From Schlesneria paludicola DSM 18645 (GTDB lineage Bacteria; Planctomycetota; Planctomycetia; Planctomycetales; Planctomycetaceae): 64,000 nucleotides of DNA. Positions 9,648-19,127 of this stretch are shown here, piece after piece. The translations under genes were made by a program, and so were the position numbers. The notes under the pieces are model-generated. The model saw only the letters and a list, made by a program, of their open reading frames with translations. It made no database searches and was not told where the DNA came from. Position 1 is the first letter of the stretch. Every line of letters begins with the position of its first letter. Where the stretch lies: contig NZ_JH636437.1 of assembly GCF_000255655.1 (NCBI RefSeq), positions 62,353 through 126,352 of the forward strand, written 5' to 3'.

Positions 9648-9763
9648 CTCTGTTTCTCCGTGTCCCTGCGTCTCCCTCATCCCCGCTGGTCCCACGACTG
9701 CGTTTCGCGTCCTTCGGAAGCACACTGGCGGTGGGGGAGACGCAGGGGCACGGAGAGACAGAG
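9648..9763. repeat. 29-bp near-perfect inverted repeat between the DinB and VOC genes
   Basis: The arm at 9648-9676 (starting CTCTGTTTCTCCGTGTCCCT) and the arm at 9735-9763 (ending GGGCACGGAGAGACAGAG) are inverted complements with 27 of 29 matching positions, separated by 58 bases. The arms are strongly strand-asymmetric: pyrimidine-rich on the left and purine-rich on the right. It could form a long RNA hairpin in transcripts from either flanking gene, or be a miniature mobile element. No coding function was seen. Confidence 0.65.
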
Positions 9764-9879
9764 GAAGGAAGAAGAAACAGGTTCAAGGGAGGAGGGCCAA
9801 AGAGTTAATTCGCACGTACAATTCAACACTCGACCCCTGTATCGGCGGAAAAATCGACCTCTATCTTGCGGAAGATGTC

Positions 9880-10257
9880 ATGCTCGTGACTTCATTGGAC
9901 CATCTCGTGCTGACAGTGCGAGACATTCGGACCACCTGCCAATTTTATGAGCGCGTGCTCGGGATGACGGCGGTGACATTCGGAGCAGGGCGAAAAGCAC
10001 TGCAATTCGGCAGTCAAAAAATCAATCTGCATCAAATCGGCCAGGAAATCGAACCGCACGCAGCCGTTCCCACACCCGGTTCCGCCGATTTGTGCTTTGT
10101 GGCGGGAGTCTCGACGAGCGAGCTCTTGACGCATCTAAAACGGGAACAAATCCCCATCCTCAAGGGACCGGTACCGCGGGCGGGTGCGATTGGACCGATC
10201 ACATCGATTTACCTTCGCGATCCAGACGAAAACCTTTTAGAGATATCAACTTACTAA
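9880..10257 (+). CDS. VOC-family (glyoxalase/bleomycin-resistance fold) protein
   Basis: A protein of 125 residues, the usual size for a single vicinal-oxygen-chelate domain pair. The N-terminus, SLDHLVLTVRDIRTTCQFYERVLGM, and the C-terminal IYLRDPDENLLEISTY are hallmark segments. The His of LDHLVL, the His of INLHQIG and the Glu of LLEIS are the likely metal ligands. Family members include glyoxalase I, dioxygenases and antibiotic-binding proteins; this short form is usually annotated only as VOC family. It lies alone, after the long inverted repeat. Confidence 0.85.
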   Translation: MLVTSLDHLVLTVRDIRTTCQFYERVLGMTAVTFGAGRKALQFGSQKINLHQIGQEIEPHAAVPTPGSADLCFVAGVSTSELLTHLKREQIPILKGPVPRAGAIGPITSIYLRDPDENLLEISTY

Positions 10258-10790
10258 GATGGATCAAACGCGATTGATTGGAGAATTCTGTTACGAAAGG
10301 GACGTCCAGCGTTCTTGGAGTCCGAATTAAAAAATACGAATCGCAAAGCGCCCACCCCGGCAATACATTTGCCGCCTCACGGGATTGTCCCTGAAGTCGA
10401 TCTACGACACGAAGGGGATAACACAGACAGAATGGCCCGATTTTGTCGCTCATCCAGCCCCCGCACCACTTGACGAGGATGTAAGAAAACCGGTCGGGAT
10501 GCCACGCAGATGGAGGACGCCGGACGGCGTCCATTTTACAGTAAACCATTATTCAACAAATGTTTGCGACGATTTCAACCCCTACTGAAACTTCGGTGTT
10601 CCTCGCAGTTCATTGCTTCTCAACGATTTTGAAGCGTGATAACATTCACAATATAGAGTGAAATGTCGATTTAGCGACGCGTTTCAAGTCATCGCAATCG
10701 GGCGAATCACACCCAAAACGCAATCCGGCACACACGATCCGCGAACCTCGCGGTGGCCATTGAGTCAATTTAACGGGCAAGGAAACTGAT
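10258..10790. other. Long leader region before aconitase
   Basis: No gene is supported in these 533 bases. A short hairpin, GGACGCC/GGCGTCC (10515-10532), followed by ATTTTA may be a weak terminator on the plus strand. The remainder carries no motif I recognise. It must contain the aconitase promoter. Confidence 0.4.
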
Positions 10791-13457
10791 ATGGCGGCAA
10801 CGAATCCGTTTGGGGCGGAGTCTGTTCTCAAGACGAGCGGCGGCGAGTTCAAGTATTACTCGCTGCCAAAACTCGCGGCCAAAGGATTTGGTCAAATCGA
10901 TACGCTGCCGTTTTCGATGCGAGTTTTGCTTGAATCGTGTCTTCGCAATGTCGACGGGTTCCTCGTCAACGAAGAACATGTCGCCCAAGTCGCCAACTGG
11001 GACGCAGCCAAGCCGCAACAGGTCGAAGTTCCGTTCATGGTTGGCCGCGTCGTGCTGCAAGACTTCACGGGCGTCCCCGCAGTCGTCGATATGGCCGCGC
11101 TGCGAGACGCCATGATCCGGATGGGTGGCGACCCCAAGAAGATCAATCCCCTGGTCCAGTGCGACCTGGTCATCGATCACTCGGTGCAGGTGGATTACTT
11201 CGGCGCGAGCGAATCACTGCAGAAAAACGTCGATTTGGAATTCGAGCGAAATCTTGAACGTTACCAGTTGCTGCGTTGGGCACAACAAGGCCTGAGCAAT
11301 TTCCGCGTGGTGCCACCCGCCACTGGGATCGTGCATCAGGTCAACCTGGAATACCTCGCGAAAGTCGTTCTGACAAAGAACGGCGTCGCCTATCCCGACA
11401 GCCTGGTCGGAACCGACAGCCATACAACCATGATCAACGGCTTGGGCGTCGTTGGGTGGGGCGTGGGCGGGATTGAAGCCGAAGCGGTGATGCTGGGCCA
11501 GCCGATTTACATGCTGATGCCGGAAGTCGTTGGCTTCAAACTGATCGGCAAGCTTCCTGAAGGCACAACCGCAACCGACCTCGTTTTGACCGTAACGCAA
11601 ATGCTGCGTAAGCACGGGGTGGTGAATAAGTTCGTCGAATTCTACGGCCCGGGCCTCGACGGGATGTCCCTGCCAGACCGCGCCACACTCGCGAACATGG
11701 CTCCAGAGTACGGCGCCACGATGGGCTTCTTCCCGGTGGATGATGAAACCCTGAAGTTCCTCAGCCGCACCGGTCGCACCGCCGCAGAAGTGGAACTGGT
11801 CGAAGCCTATTACAAGGCTCAAGGAATGTTCCGCACCGCCAGTTCTCCCGAGCCACGTTTCACATCGAAGCTCGAACTCGACCTGTCGACCGTCGTCGCC
11901 TCAATGGCTGGCCCCAAGCGTCCGCAGGATCGCGTGCTGCTGACAGACATGAAAACAGCCTGGATCAAGGAACGCAGCACCAGCTTCGGCCACCCCACCC
12001 CAGCAGCGCCCGTCAGCGTCAAAGGTTCTGATGCGAAGATCGGCGACGGAGCTGTGGTGATCGCCGCGATCACCAGTTGCACCAATACCAGCAACCCCTC
12101 GGTGATGCTGGGCGCTGGATTACTCGCTCGGAACGCCGTCGCGAAAGGCTTGAAAAGCAAGTCCTGGGTCAAAACCAGTCTCGCTCCCGGTAGTCGCGTT
12201 GTCACCGAATACCTCGCCAAATCGGGCCTGGACAAACCACTCGATCAATTGGGATTCAACACCGTCGGCTACGGCTGTACCACATGCATCGGGAACAGCG
12301 GACCGCTGCCCGATTCTGTTTCGCAGGCCGTGTCCGAAGGTGACCTGGTCGTTTCCGCGGTGCTTTCTGGAAACCGGAACTTCGAAGGCCGGATCAACCC
12401 TCAGGTGAAAGCCAATTACCTGGCCAGTCCACCACTGGTCGTCGCCTACGCCTTGGCCGGAACCACCGACATCGACCTGACCACCGAACCGCTCGGCAAG
12501 GATCAGGCGGGCAAAGATGTATTCCTGAAGGATATCTGGCCGACTTCCAAGGAAATCGAAGCCACGATTGCGTCGTCGATCACCCCCGAAATGTTCAAGA
12601 CGGAATATAGCCACGCCGCTCAGGGCCCCGTCGAATGGCAAAAAATTACGGGGGCCACCGGCCCTCAATACAAGTGGGACGAAAAGAGCACCTACGTTCA
12701 AGAGCCGCCGTTCTTCATCGACATGCCCGCCCAGCCGAAACCGATCCACGGGATCAGCGGCGCGATCTGCTTGCTGTCCGTCGGCGATTCGGTCACAACC
12801 GACCACATCAGCCCCGCCGGATCGATCAAGGCCAGCTCGCCTGCCGGCCTCTTCCTGCAGGCCAATGGTGTCGCACCGCTCGATTTCAACAGCTACGGTG
12901 CCCGTCGTGGTAACGACCGCGTCATGACCCGCGGCACGTTCGCCAACATCCGTCTGCGAAATCTGCTTTGTCCCGGCACCGAAGGCGGTGTCACGAAGTA
13001 CTTCCCGACCGGCGATCAGATGTCGATTTATGACGCCGCGATGAAATACAAGACCGATGGCACGCCGCTGGTGGTGCTCGCCGGTGCCGAATATGGAACC
13101 GGGTCGTCACGCGACTGGGCGGCTAAGGGGACTTACCTGTTGGGAATCCGTGTCGTGATCGCCACCAGCTTCGAGCGAATCCATCGCTCCAACCTGGTCG
13201 GTATGGGGGTTCTGCCGCTGCAGTTCCGACCGGGCGAAAATCGAGAATTCCTGGGCTTGGACGGAACAGAAACGTTCGAGATCCAGTTAGATGACAATCT
13301 GAAGCCGCTGCAAGCGATTGAAGTGATGGCCACCAAGCCAGACGGGACCGCCATTCACTTCGTGGCCACGTGCCGCATCGATACGCCGGTGGAAGTCGAG
13401 TACTACCGTAACGGGGGCATCCTGCATAAGGTGCTTCGCGACCTGCTGAAGAGCTGA
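10791..13457 (+). CDS. acnA: Aconitate hydratase A
   Basis: A protein of 888 residues, full length for bacterial AcnA/IRP1-type aconitase. It interconverts citrate and isocitrate in the TCA cycle in the cytoplasm. The three [4Fe-4S] cysteines are at about 430 ([14 protein letters not shown]), 496 and 499 ([14 protein letters not shown]). Other family signatures are [23 protein letters not shown], the swivel-domain entry [14 protein letters not shown], and [16 protein letters not shown], which carries the substrate-binding Ser/Arg. ATG 10791 is preceded by AAGGAAA. It is monocistronic, with a hairpin repeat 120 bp downstream. Confidence 0.97.
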   Translation: MAATNPFGAESVLKTSGGEFKYYSLPKLAAKGFGQIDTLPFSMRVLLESCLRNVDGFLVNEEHVAQVANWDAAKPQQVEVPFMVGRVVLQDFTGVPAVVDMAALRDAMIRMGGDPKKINPLVQCDLVIDHSVQVDYFGASESLQKNVDLEFERNLERYQLLRWAQQGLSNFRVVPPATGIVHQVNLEYLAKVVLTKNGVAYPDSLVGTDSHTTMINGLGVVGWGVGGIEAEAVMLGQPIYMLMPEVVGFKLIGKLPEGTTATDLVLTVTQMLRKHGVVNKFVEFYGPGLDGMSLPDRATLANMAPEYGATMGFFPVDDETLKFLSRTGRTAAEVELVEAYYKAQGMFRTASSPEPRFTSKLELDLSTVVASMAGPKRPQDRVLLTDMKTAWIKERSTSFGHPTPAAPVSVKGSDAKIGDGAVVIAAITSCTNTSNPSVMLGAGLLARNAVAKGLKSKSWVKTSLAPGSRVVTEYLAKSGLDKPLDQLGFNTVGYGCTTCIGNSGPLPDSVSQAVSEGDLVVSAVLSGNRNFEGRINPQVKANYLASPPLVVAYALAGTTDIDLTTEPLGKDQAGKDVFLKDIWPTSKEIEATIASSITPEMFKTEYSHAAQGPVEWQKITGATGPQYKWDEKSTYVQEPPFFIDMPAQPKPIHGISGAICLLSVGDSVTTDHISPAGSIKASSPAGLFLQANGVAPLDFNSYGARRGNDRVMTRGTFANIRLRNLLCPGTEGGVTKYFPTGDQMSIYDAAMKYKTDGTPLVVLAGAEYGTGSSRDWAAKGTYLLGIRVVIATSFERIHRSNLVGMGVLPLQFRPGENREFLGLDGTETFEIQLDDNLKPLQAIEVMATKPDGTAIHFVATCRIDTPVEVEYYRNGGILHKVLRDLLKS

Positions 13458-13578
13458 GGCGGGAAACGTTGAGGAGGAAGCACCACCAAGGGGGCACTTT
13501 CCCCCTCGCCTTCCTCATTCCCAAACTGCCGCTTTTGAAGTTGCGCAGTTTGGGGTTCGAATCAATTTGCAATTTCCT

Positions 13579-13604
13579 CGTTACCAAGCCCCAGCTTGGT
13601 AACG
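13579..13604 (+). terminator. Hairpin after acnA (member of a dispersed repeat family)
   Basis: CGTTACCAAG and its complement CTTGGTAACG (13579-13588 and 13595-13604) with a 6-nt loop, followed by CCTTTT. It can act as the acnA terminator. Its sequence is a variant of the CGTTCCCAAG...CTTGGGAACG element seen elsewhere in the window. Confidence 0.55.
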
Positions 13605-13678
13605 CCTTTTGCGATTTGACCTTCTGTCGAGCAGGAAAGCAGCATCGGACCGACGTATACATTTCGGATATGTAGGAA

Positions 13679-13768
13679 GCGTTCCCAAGCGGGACGGCGT
13701 GTTGATTTAATCGAAAAATTGACGACGCGCGACGATTAAATCAACAAGCCGGGGAGCATGGGAACGAG
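13679..13768. repeat. Nested palindrome within a dispersed repeat copy
   Basis: An outer pair (GCGTTCCCAAGC at about 13679-13690 and GCATGGGAACGAGGG at about 13756-13770) encloses a perfect 13-bp inverted repeat, GTTGATTTAATCG with its complement (13701-13713 and 13733-13745), with a 19-nt loop. The AT-rich inner stem in a GC-rich outer shell is unusual here. Confidence 0.55.
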
Positions 13769-13813
13769 GGAAACAAGAGGAATTCCTGGATGCGCGTTCT
13801 GTGATTCCGCGTT

Positions 13814-15901
13814 CTATTCTGCGGCCGGACCGATCGAGAGCTCTTCACGCGGGTAATAGTGAATGCCGCCGTTTTCCTCGCTGATCAGCAGATCGATGAC
13901 GCCGCGTCCCAAGTCGACCGGGGCAGGCGAGCAGTCATGAATATTGAAGGCAATCCGTTCGCCGCGGAATTGCACGAACCGCACATAGTCGAACACCGGA
14001 TCTTCATTCGTGCCGACATTCCGCAGGAACAGAACCGAAGCCTTATGGTTCGGATAGAACGCACTCGGATAGTAGACCGTCTTCGACGCCGGAAAGGACA
14101 ACCCGCGTGACGTTCCGATCAGCAGATCCATCTTTCCATCTTGATCCCAATCATGCGCCACGAGCTTGGCTCGGCCAGTCTGTCCGGCCTGTTCGTCGAC
14201 ATTGGCGGTGATGCTCGATCCATCCTGCAATGTCAGTAGTTCACCCCGCTCGACGTTTTCATTGTCGATCCGCCAGAAGCGGCGCAGCAGATTCTGTTCA
14301 TCCAGACCGATCACGCAAAGGCGTCCGCCACGCTTTCCCCAATCGGTGACAGCCGGTTGGCATCGCCACGCCAAATGCAATTGGATTCCGTCGGAATACA
14401 TCCACTTCGGTTCAGCGAACTTCGGGGTGCCATTCAGCGGCAACTGTAACAAGACGACATAGTCCCCTAGAACGCTGTTGAGAATCACGTCGAGCCGTCC
14501 ATCGCCGTTCCAGTCAACTAGGGTCGGACAGGTGTAACCCCACATCGCTTCTGCCGGACCTTGCACCGATCCGCGATAGCCCGCCTTGATATCCAGCGGC
14601 TTACCTCCGACCGAGACATAGACGGGATTGTCGAACTCGGGACGCTGCTTGGTGCCAATGTTCTTGACGAACATCAATTGACCGGCATCGTTCCCCACGA
14701 TCAGATCGATTCGCCCATCCTTGTCGAGATCGCCGGGACTGATGATTGGCAGTTCGCCCAGCGACATTGGAATTCCTTCGCCAAGCACCGCGGCAGGGGC
14801 TTTGTAGATCGGCGCGCCGTTGGCCGAGAACTTCCCGCTGAATGGATAGAACCAGACTCGCGCCGTATCACCGACAATCAGGTTGGAGAAACCGCTCTTC
14901 GGATCAGGAATCGATTTGACGCTCATGTTGATCGCGAAGTGCCGCAGACCATTCTGCTCTTCGTTGTTGACGAAATCATTCGGCTTCAGCGCCCCCGTCG
15001 CCGGATCGATCGCGTAGTAGTGGAACACCCCGAGATGTTCGCCGCTACTGAGACCGGGAACATGGTCCTTCCCCAGATTCAGCACCGCCATCCCCCAACA
15101 GTCGAAAGGGAATTCGCCCGGCCCTTTGGAAACACGTTCGACCAACTCGACTTTCTCGAGTTTCAATGAGTCGAACCGTGCCCGATAGAGCATCCGACGG
15201 GGAATGTTTCCACGCCAAAAACCGGCTCCGTCAAACGGCATGTAAGAGGATCGATGGAAGTAAGGTGGATAATCCCCTTCCTTGAAATCGGGCGGGGCCG
15301 GTGGTCGATAGGTCACACCGTCTGCAACGCTAAAGTACACATTTATCTTGTTGCTCGTATCAATGTAGCAAGCGATTCCCATTCCAAGATCGCCCGGAAT
15401 ATCCAGATTCGGCGACTCAGCAAATGGTTCGAAGGTTGAGCTGGCGCGATCGAATCGGCAGACGTGAACTGATTTGCCGCCACTGAACACCCCGTAAATC
15501 TGCTGGTCCATTCCCGTCAAGACCATTCCATTCATCGGATGTCCCTTGGTCGTGACCTGGGGACCGTAGTAGGGAGTCCCTTGCTGATCGAAACCACGAA
15601 ACGGCATCAAACGGTCAGGAAACAGAAAGAGATCAAACGGCCCTTTTCCGGAAACGTCGGCCGTTCCCGCGATGATCGGACGATGCGTATTGCCGACTTG
15701 GCCGCGACCAATCTGAGCCATGCCACGCTTAGGTGAAACGCGAATTGCCTCACCTGGTGGAAAGTGCGGAACTGGAAGATTCTCGGCCGCGCCATTCTTC
15801 GACGGAGCTTCTGCGCCTGAGGAGGAAATCACACTCGAAACGAAGACGCCAAGGCCGAAAACGATCACAAGTCGGTTCACTAATGGTCCTCTATTCCTCA
15901 C
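13814..15901 (-). CDS. Exported FG-GAP/VCBS repeat protein
   Basis: A protein of 695 residues with an N-terminal signal peptide (LVIVFGLGVFVSSVISSSGA, about 10-30). Several beta-propeller blades carry Ca-binding DxDxDGxxD motifs: DLDKDGRIDLIVGN, DWNGDGRLDVILNS and DWDQDGKMDLLIGT. The fold resembles integrin-type FG-GAP propellers. In planctomycetes such proteins are abundant and exported, and are thought to bind polysaccharide or other surface ligands. No catalytic domain is visible. It is probably monocistronic. The substrate and partner are unknown. Confidence 0.75.
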   Translation of the reverse strand: MRNRGPLVNRLVIVFGLGVFVSSVISSSGAEAPSKNGAAENLPVPHFPPGEAIRVSPKRGMAQIGRGQVGNTHRPIIAGTADVSGKGPFDLFLFPDRLMPFRGFDQQGTPYYGPQVTTKGHPMNGMVLTGMDQQIYGVFSGGKSVHVCRFDRASSTFEPFAESPNLDIPGDLGMGIACYIDTSNKINVYFSVADGVTYRPPAPPDFKEGDYPPYFHRSSYMPFDGAGFWRGNIPRRMLYRARFDSLKLEKVELVERVSKGPGEFPFDCWGMAVLNLGKDHVPGLSSGEHLGVFHYYAIDPATGALKPNDFVNNEEQNGLRHFAINMSVKSIPDPKSGFSNLIVGDTARVWFYPFSGKFSANGAPIYKAPAAVLGEGIPMSLGELPIISPGDLDKDGRIDLIVGNDAGQLMFVKNIGTKQRPEFDNPVYVSVGGKPLDIKAGYRGSVQGPAEAMWGYTCPTLVDWNGDGRLDVILNSVLGDYVVLLQLPLNGTPKFAEPKWMYSDGIQLHLAWRCQPAVTDWGKRGGRLCVIGLDEQNLLRRFWRIDNENVERGELLTLQDGSSITANVDEQAGQTGRAKLVAHDWDQDGKMDLLIGTSRGLSFPASKTVYYPSAFYPNHKASVLFLRNVGTNEDPVFDYVRFVQFRGERIAFNIHDCSPAPVDLGRGVIDLLISEENGGIHYYPREELSIGPAAE

Positions 15902-16042
15902 AACCCAGTGAACTCAAGACGTTCGGCATGCAGATCCGAACCGAGCGAGTCTGAGCAAGATTCCTGCGTCGGTATTGCAACGTCGAACCGGCGGGCTGGT
16001 TCAATCGTGAGCGGTTCGAAAATCGCTCCACAACCTCAGCTT

Positions 16043-16459
16043 CTAGTCCAAGTCAAAGTTGAATTCATTACGGCCTGGTTTGACGGTTTTCTTCAACTCC
16101 GAATTCGAGTTGTATTTCTTCGGAATCGATTCTTTGAATTTCGCAGCGGCAGGACTGTCTTCTTCAACGTAAGTCGTAATCCGCACTGTGTGCTCACCGA
16201 CGAGCGCACCGCGAGTTTGATCGACGTAGACCAGGTCATATTTTCCCGCGGCATTCGTGATGGCGCTTGAACCTCGCCCCGTCGTCGGCTCGAACTGCAC
16301 GAGGGCGTCCTTCAAAGGTTCACCATTGATTGTTACAGCGCCTGTGACCTGTCCCAATGGAGGAGTTCCGGAGGATCCGCCGCAGCCGACAACCGACAAA
16401 AGGAGCAGTGACTGAGCAACACTTCGAAAGTTCTTTTTTAGAATCATGATACTTTGCAT
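16043..16459 (-). CDS. Small lipoprotein with a carboxypeptidase-regulatory-like domain
   Basis: A protein of 138 residues. The frame is open further upstream, but ATG 16459 has AGAGG five bases before it and gives a proper lipoprotein signal ending LLLSVVGCGGS. The mature part, QVTGAVTINGEPLKDALVQF...AGKYDLVYV...GEHTVRITTY, is a transthyretin-like beta-sandwich (carboxypeptidase D regulatory-like). Such lipoproteins are regularly found next to DUF1559 pseudopilin genes in planctomycetes, as here. Co-transcription with the upstream DUF1559 gene (199-bp gap) is likely. The function is unknown; anchoring or assembly at the cell surface is an inference. Confidence 0.75.
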   Translation of the reverse strand: MQSIMILKKNFRSVAQSLLLLSVVGCGGSSGTPPLGQVTGAVTINGEPLKDALVQFEPTTGRGSSAITNAAGKYDLVYVDQTRGALVGEHTVRITTYVEEDSPAAAKFKESIPKKYNSNSELKKTVKPGRNEFNFDLD

Positions 16460-16657
16460 AAACCTCTGAGAATCGGTTTCGAAACCTCCAATGGCGATCG
16501 AGGGCGACCGCACGAACTTTAAGGGCGAATATTTCGAAACCAGTTCGAGAAAAATGAACATCCAACCCAAAAAGACAGCAAAGAGCGAACGACGTTTCCG
16601 TTGCTCGCTCTTTGCTGATGACTCCTCAGGGTCCGGTTCGATCAAACCGCATCCGTG

Positions 16658-17740
16658 TCACTCGAGGTTGGCGACAACGCCGTCACTGATCGTCCCCATT
16701 CGCGACAGAATCGATGCATCAGAATTCTGGCTGATGAAACGAACGCTACCATCACCGTTCAGGAACTGTCCTCCGCCAGTGTGCCGACTGTTATAGGCAT
16801 TGATCGACGTGCCGTTGACCTGGAAATTCGCCGATGGCAACAACAAACCGACGACCGCCGACTGGAACGTGTCGGCCGGACAGCCGATCCACATCCCTCC
16901 CACTTTCTCACCCAAAGTCCCATCGAATGCTTGAAGATTGGAGTCCTTATCAATCCTAAAACATTCGCCAACTGCAAGTGTCGTGCTTGTCCCATCGGTG
17001 ATGTCTCGGATTCCGACGCAGCCCATCATTGCTGCGTCGCCGAACATTCCCTTGAGGCCAAGAGGATCCACCGATACGCCCGAATAGACCAACGGCGTTT
17101 GGCCAGTTCTCGTTTCAAGTCCGTAGAAATTCACCCCGGCAATGGCGCGATAGTTCGACTTCGCATGAGCACTGGGGCTGTTTGGGGTGGTGGTTGCGTC
17201 ACGTGTCGGATTCAAGTCCGGATCGGAGGCGCTAGGGCAAATGTAGGCGGCAATTTTCGTCCTTTGCAAGACAGCGTTTCCGTTGGCAGGGCCACCGTTG
17301 TCGCAAACAGCCTGATTCTGGCCGACATTCAGTTGGTTATACAGGTTTGCTTGATCCAGGTAGGGCAGCACGAAGACGCCCCAACCCCATCCCTGCCCGG
17401 TCGAGCTGAAAGTGATGCCGGTTGCGCCGCCCGTAGTTGCTTTAACGATCACATTATTCACGCCCGAACAAGGTGTTGGCGTTGACGTTAAGGCTGGAAC
17501 TCCCATGTAGCCCATTGGAAACACGTTGTAGACGTCGTGATAGTTATGCATCCCCAAGCCAATTTGCTTGAGATTGTTCTTGCACTGCGTGCGGCGAGCC
17601 GCTTCACGGGCTTGCTGAACAGCAGGTAGCAGGAGCGCAATCAACACGGCGATGATACTGATCACAACTAACAACTCGATCAGCGTGAAACCCCGCTGAC
17701 GAAGCTTCTTTCGAACTTCAGACAATCTCGAATCCGACAT
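16658..17740 (-). CDS. DUF1559 protein with a prepilin-type N-terminus
   Basis: A protein of 360 residues. The GGAGGA nine bases before ATG 17740 fixes the start. A basic leader is followed by the prepilin cleavage/methylation motif [20 protein letters not shown] (about residues 16-35), and then by the DUF1559 entry [20 protein letters not shown]. The C-terminus holds [16 protein letters not shown], the H-X9-DG signature. This is one of the most expanded protein families in planctomycetes. By its N-terminus it should be processed by a prepilin peptidase and displayed as a pseudopilin, but no assembly genes are nearby. It is divergent from the PAS-AraC gene. Confidence 0.92.
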   Translation of the reverse strand: MSDSRLSEVRKKLRQRGFTLIELLVVISIIAVLIALLLPAVQQAREAARRTQCKNNLKQIGLGMHNYHDVYNVFPMGYMGVPALTSTPTPCSGVNNVIVKATTGGATGITFSSTGQGWGWGVFVLPYLDQANLYNQLNVGQNQAVCDNGGPANGNAVLQRTKIAAYICPSASDPDLNPTRDATTTPNSPSAHAKSNYRAIAGVNFYGLETRTGQTPLVYSGVSVDPLGLKGMFGDAAMMGCVGIRDITDGTSTTLAVGECFRIDKDSNLQAFDGTLGEKVGGMWIGCPADTFQSAVVGLLLPSANFQVNGTSINAYNSRHTGGGQFLNGDGSVRFISQNSDASILSRMGTISDGVVANLE

Positions 17741-18233
17741 GGCGCAAGTCCTCCGATTGAAAAACACTCGACGACAACAGACAGAAAAAAATCGGTTCGC
17801 GTGAATTAACTACACGTCCCGTAAGCGCTTATGGATTCGACAGGATCGGCGGAGAGTCGATAAAGTCAAGAATTGACGATCGACACTTAAGAGGCTTCCT
17901 CTGGACTCAGACTCTAGGCTCAGAAGTTACTTCAGATAAGAAGAGAGTCCGAGATTGGACGGTCCATCGACTCAATCCCAAACTTGAACGGAGGTTCAAG
18001 CGGATTGATTGACCGCCCACGTCAGGGGGCAAATCCTACTGGCACTCTGATATATTCAATAGAACGAACGTTGATTGGAGATTCACCCACACAAGTAAAC
18101 AATTCCCCGTGCCGCGAAGCGAATGAAGAGACATTCGATGTCTCCGCGGTGGCCCCGAAATATGTATAATTGGTGAGTAGTCGAAGAGTATTCCGCGGGC
18201 AGGCCAGAGTCTTGTACATTTGCGACATTCTTT
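17741..18233. other. Divergent intergenic region between DUF1559 and PAS-AraC genes
   Basis: These 493 bases hold no gene and should carry both promoters. A TATAAT at 18165-18170 on the plus strand could be a -10 box for the regulator, although no good -35 box stands at the right distance. I saw no clear operator repeat. Confidence 0.35.
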
Positions 18234-19055
18234 ATGCGAAAAGCGACGTCGGGGACAATTCGCCCTTTCATGTCTGATTCAGGTTCGCTGCCTGCGGACG
18301 AGAAACAACGCCGTCTCGAAATGCGAGATCGCTGGTTTCGAAGCGTGCCGCCTGAGAATCACTTCAGCCAATTACTCGACGAGTTGACTGGGGTGTTTTT
18401 CTTTGCAAAAGACCATCTCGGTCGTCTCATGTTTCTCAATCGCGCGGCACGGGAACGATGTGGTCTACGCGATGACACCGACGTGATTGGACTGAGAGAT
18501 GTGGAACTGATCCCCGATTTTCTCCAAACCGAGAGCGCAAGAAATGAGGCGCGAATTCTTGCCACTGGCGAATCCGTCCGTGGGTGCCTGGAGCTGTGGT
18601 TCGACGCCAACGGCATCCCTGATTGGTATGTCGTCACAAAACTGCCGATTCGGTCCCGAAGCGGAAAGATTGTCGGCGTGATGGGAATCAGTACTCATTA
18701 CCAACAGGTCCCGAAGTACTCGTCGACCAGCGAAGGCCTGACCCAAGTCGTGGATTACATCCGTCAACATTTCGCAAAAACCCTGACGATTCCGATGCTG
18801 GCGCAAGTGGCCCAGTTGTCACCCAGGCAGCTTGAACGTCAGTTTCGAGCCACGTTCGATATCACGCCAAAACAGTTCCTGATCCGTACCCGGCTGAGCG
18901 TCGCCTGTCGGGCACTCCGCCAAACACAGGCCTCGCTCGCGGATATCGCCGCCGATTGCGGGTTTTACGACCAGAGTGCTTTGACCCTGCACTTCCATCA
19001 ATCGATGGGCCTCACCCCCGGCCAATATCGGCGAAACGAAGCCGGTTCACATTGA
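18234..19055 (+). CDS. PAS-AraC transcriptional regulator
   Basis: A protein of 273 residues (start at 18234 or ATG 18270). A PAS-like sensor at about residues 45-160 (GVFFFAKDHLGRLMFLNRAA ... VTKLPIRSRSGKIVGVMGI) is followed by a linker and an AraC/XylS DNA-binding domain of two helix-turn-helix units (about 175-268). These are LTIPMLAQVAQLSPRQLERQF and SLADIAADCGFYDQSALTLHF, and the domain ends with the usual LTPGQYRR. The PAS module replaces the common cupin. Its ligand, possibly a small metabolite, is unknown. The gene is divergent from the DUF1559/lipoprotein genes and might control them, which is inference from position. Confidence 0.87.
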   Translation: MRKATSGTIRPFMSDSGSLPADEKQRRLEMRDRWFRSVPPENHFSQLLDELTGVFFFAKDHLGRLMFLNRAARERCGLRDDTDVIGLRDVELIPDFLQTESARNEARILATGESVRGCLELWFDANGIPDWYVVTKLPIRSRSGKIVGVMGISTHYQQVPKYSSTSEGLTQVVDYIRQHFAKTLTIPMLAQVAQLSPRQLERQFRATFDITPKQFLIRTRLSVACRALRQTQASLADIAADCGFYDQSALTLHFHQSMGLTPGQYRRNEAGSH

Positions 19056-19127
19056 GCGATTGAAGCATCGACGGAGAAATGAGTCTCGGTTGGAAGTTCA
19101 GTGGGACCGTGCTCTCCATGAAACCGC

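Noticed and set aside
11214-11822. 202-codon open frame opposite acnA
   Set aside because: Antisense shadow of aconitase.
13540-13580. GGTTCGAATC segment resembling a tRNA T-loop
   Set aside because: No acceptor stem, anticodon arm or D-arm could be fitted around it.
14561-15169. 202-codon open frame opposite the FG-GAP gene
   Set aside because: Antisense shadow; composition is not protein-like.
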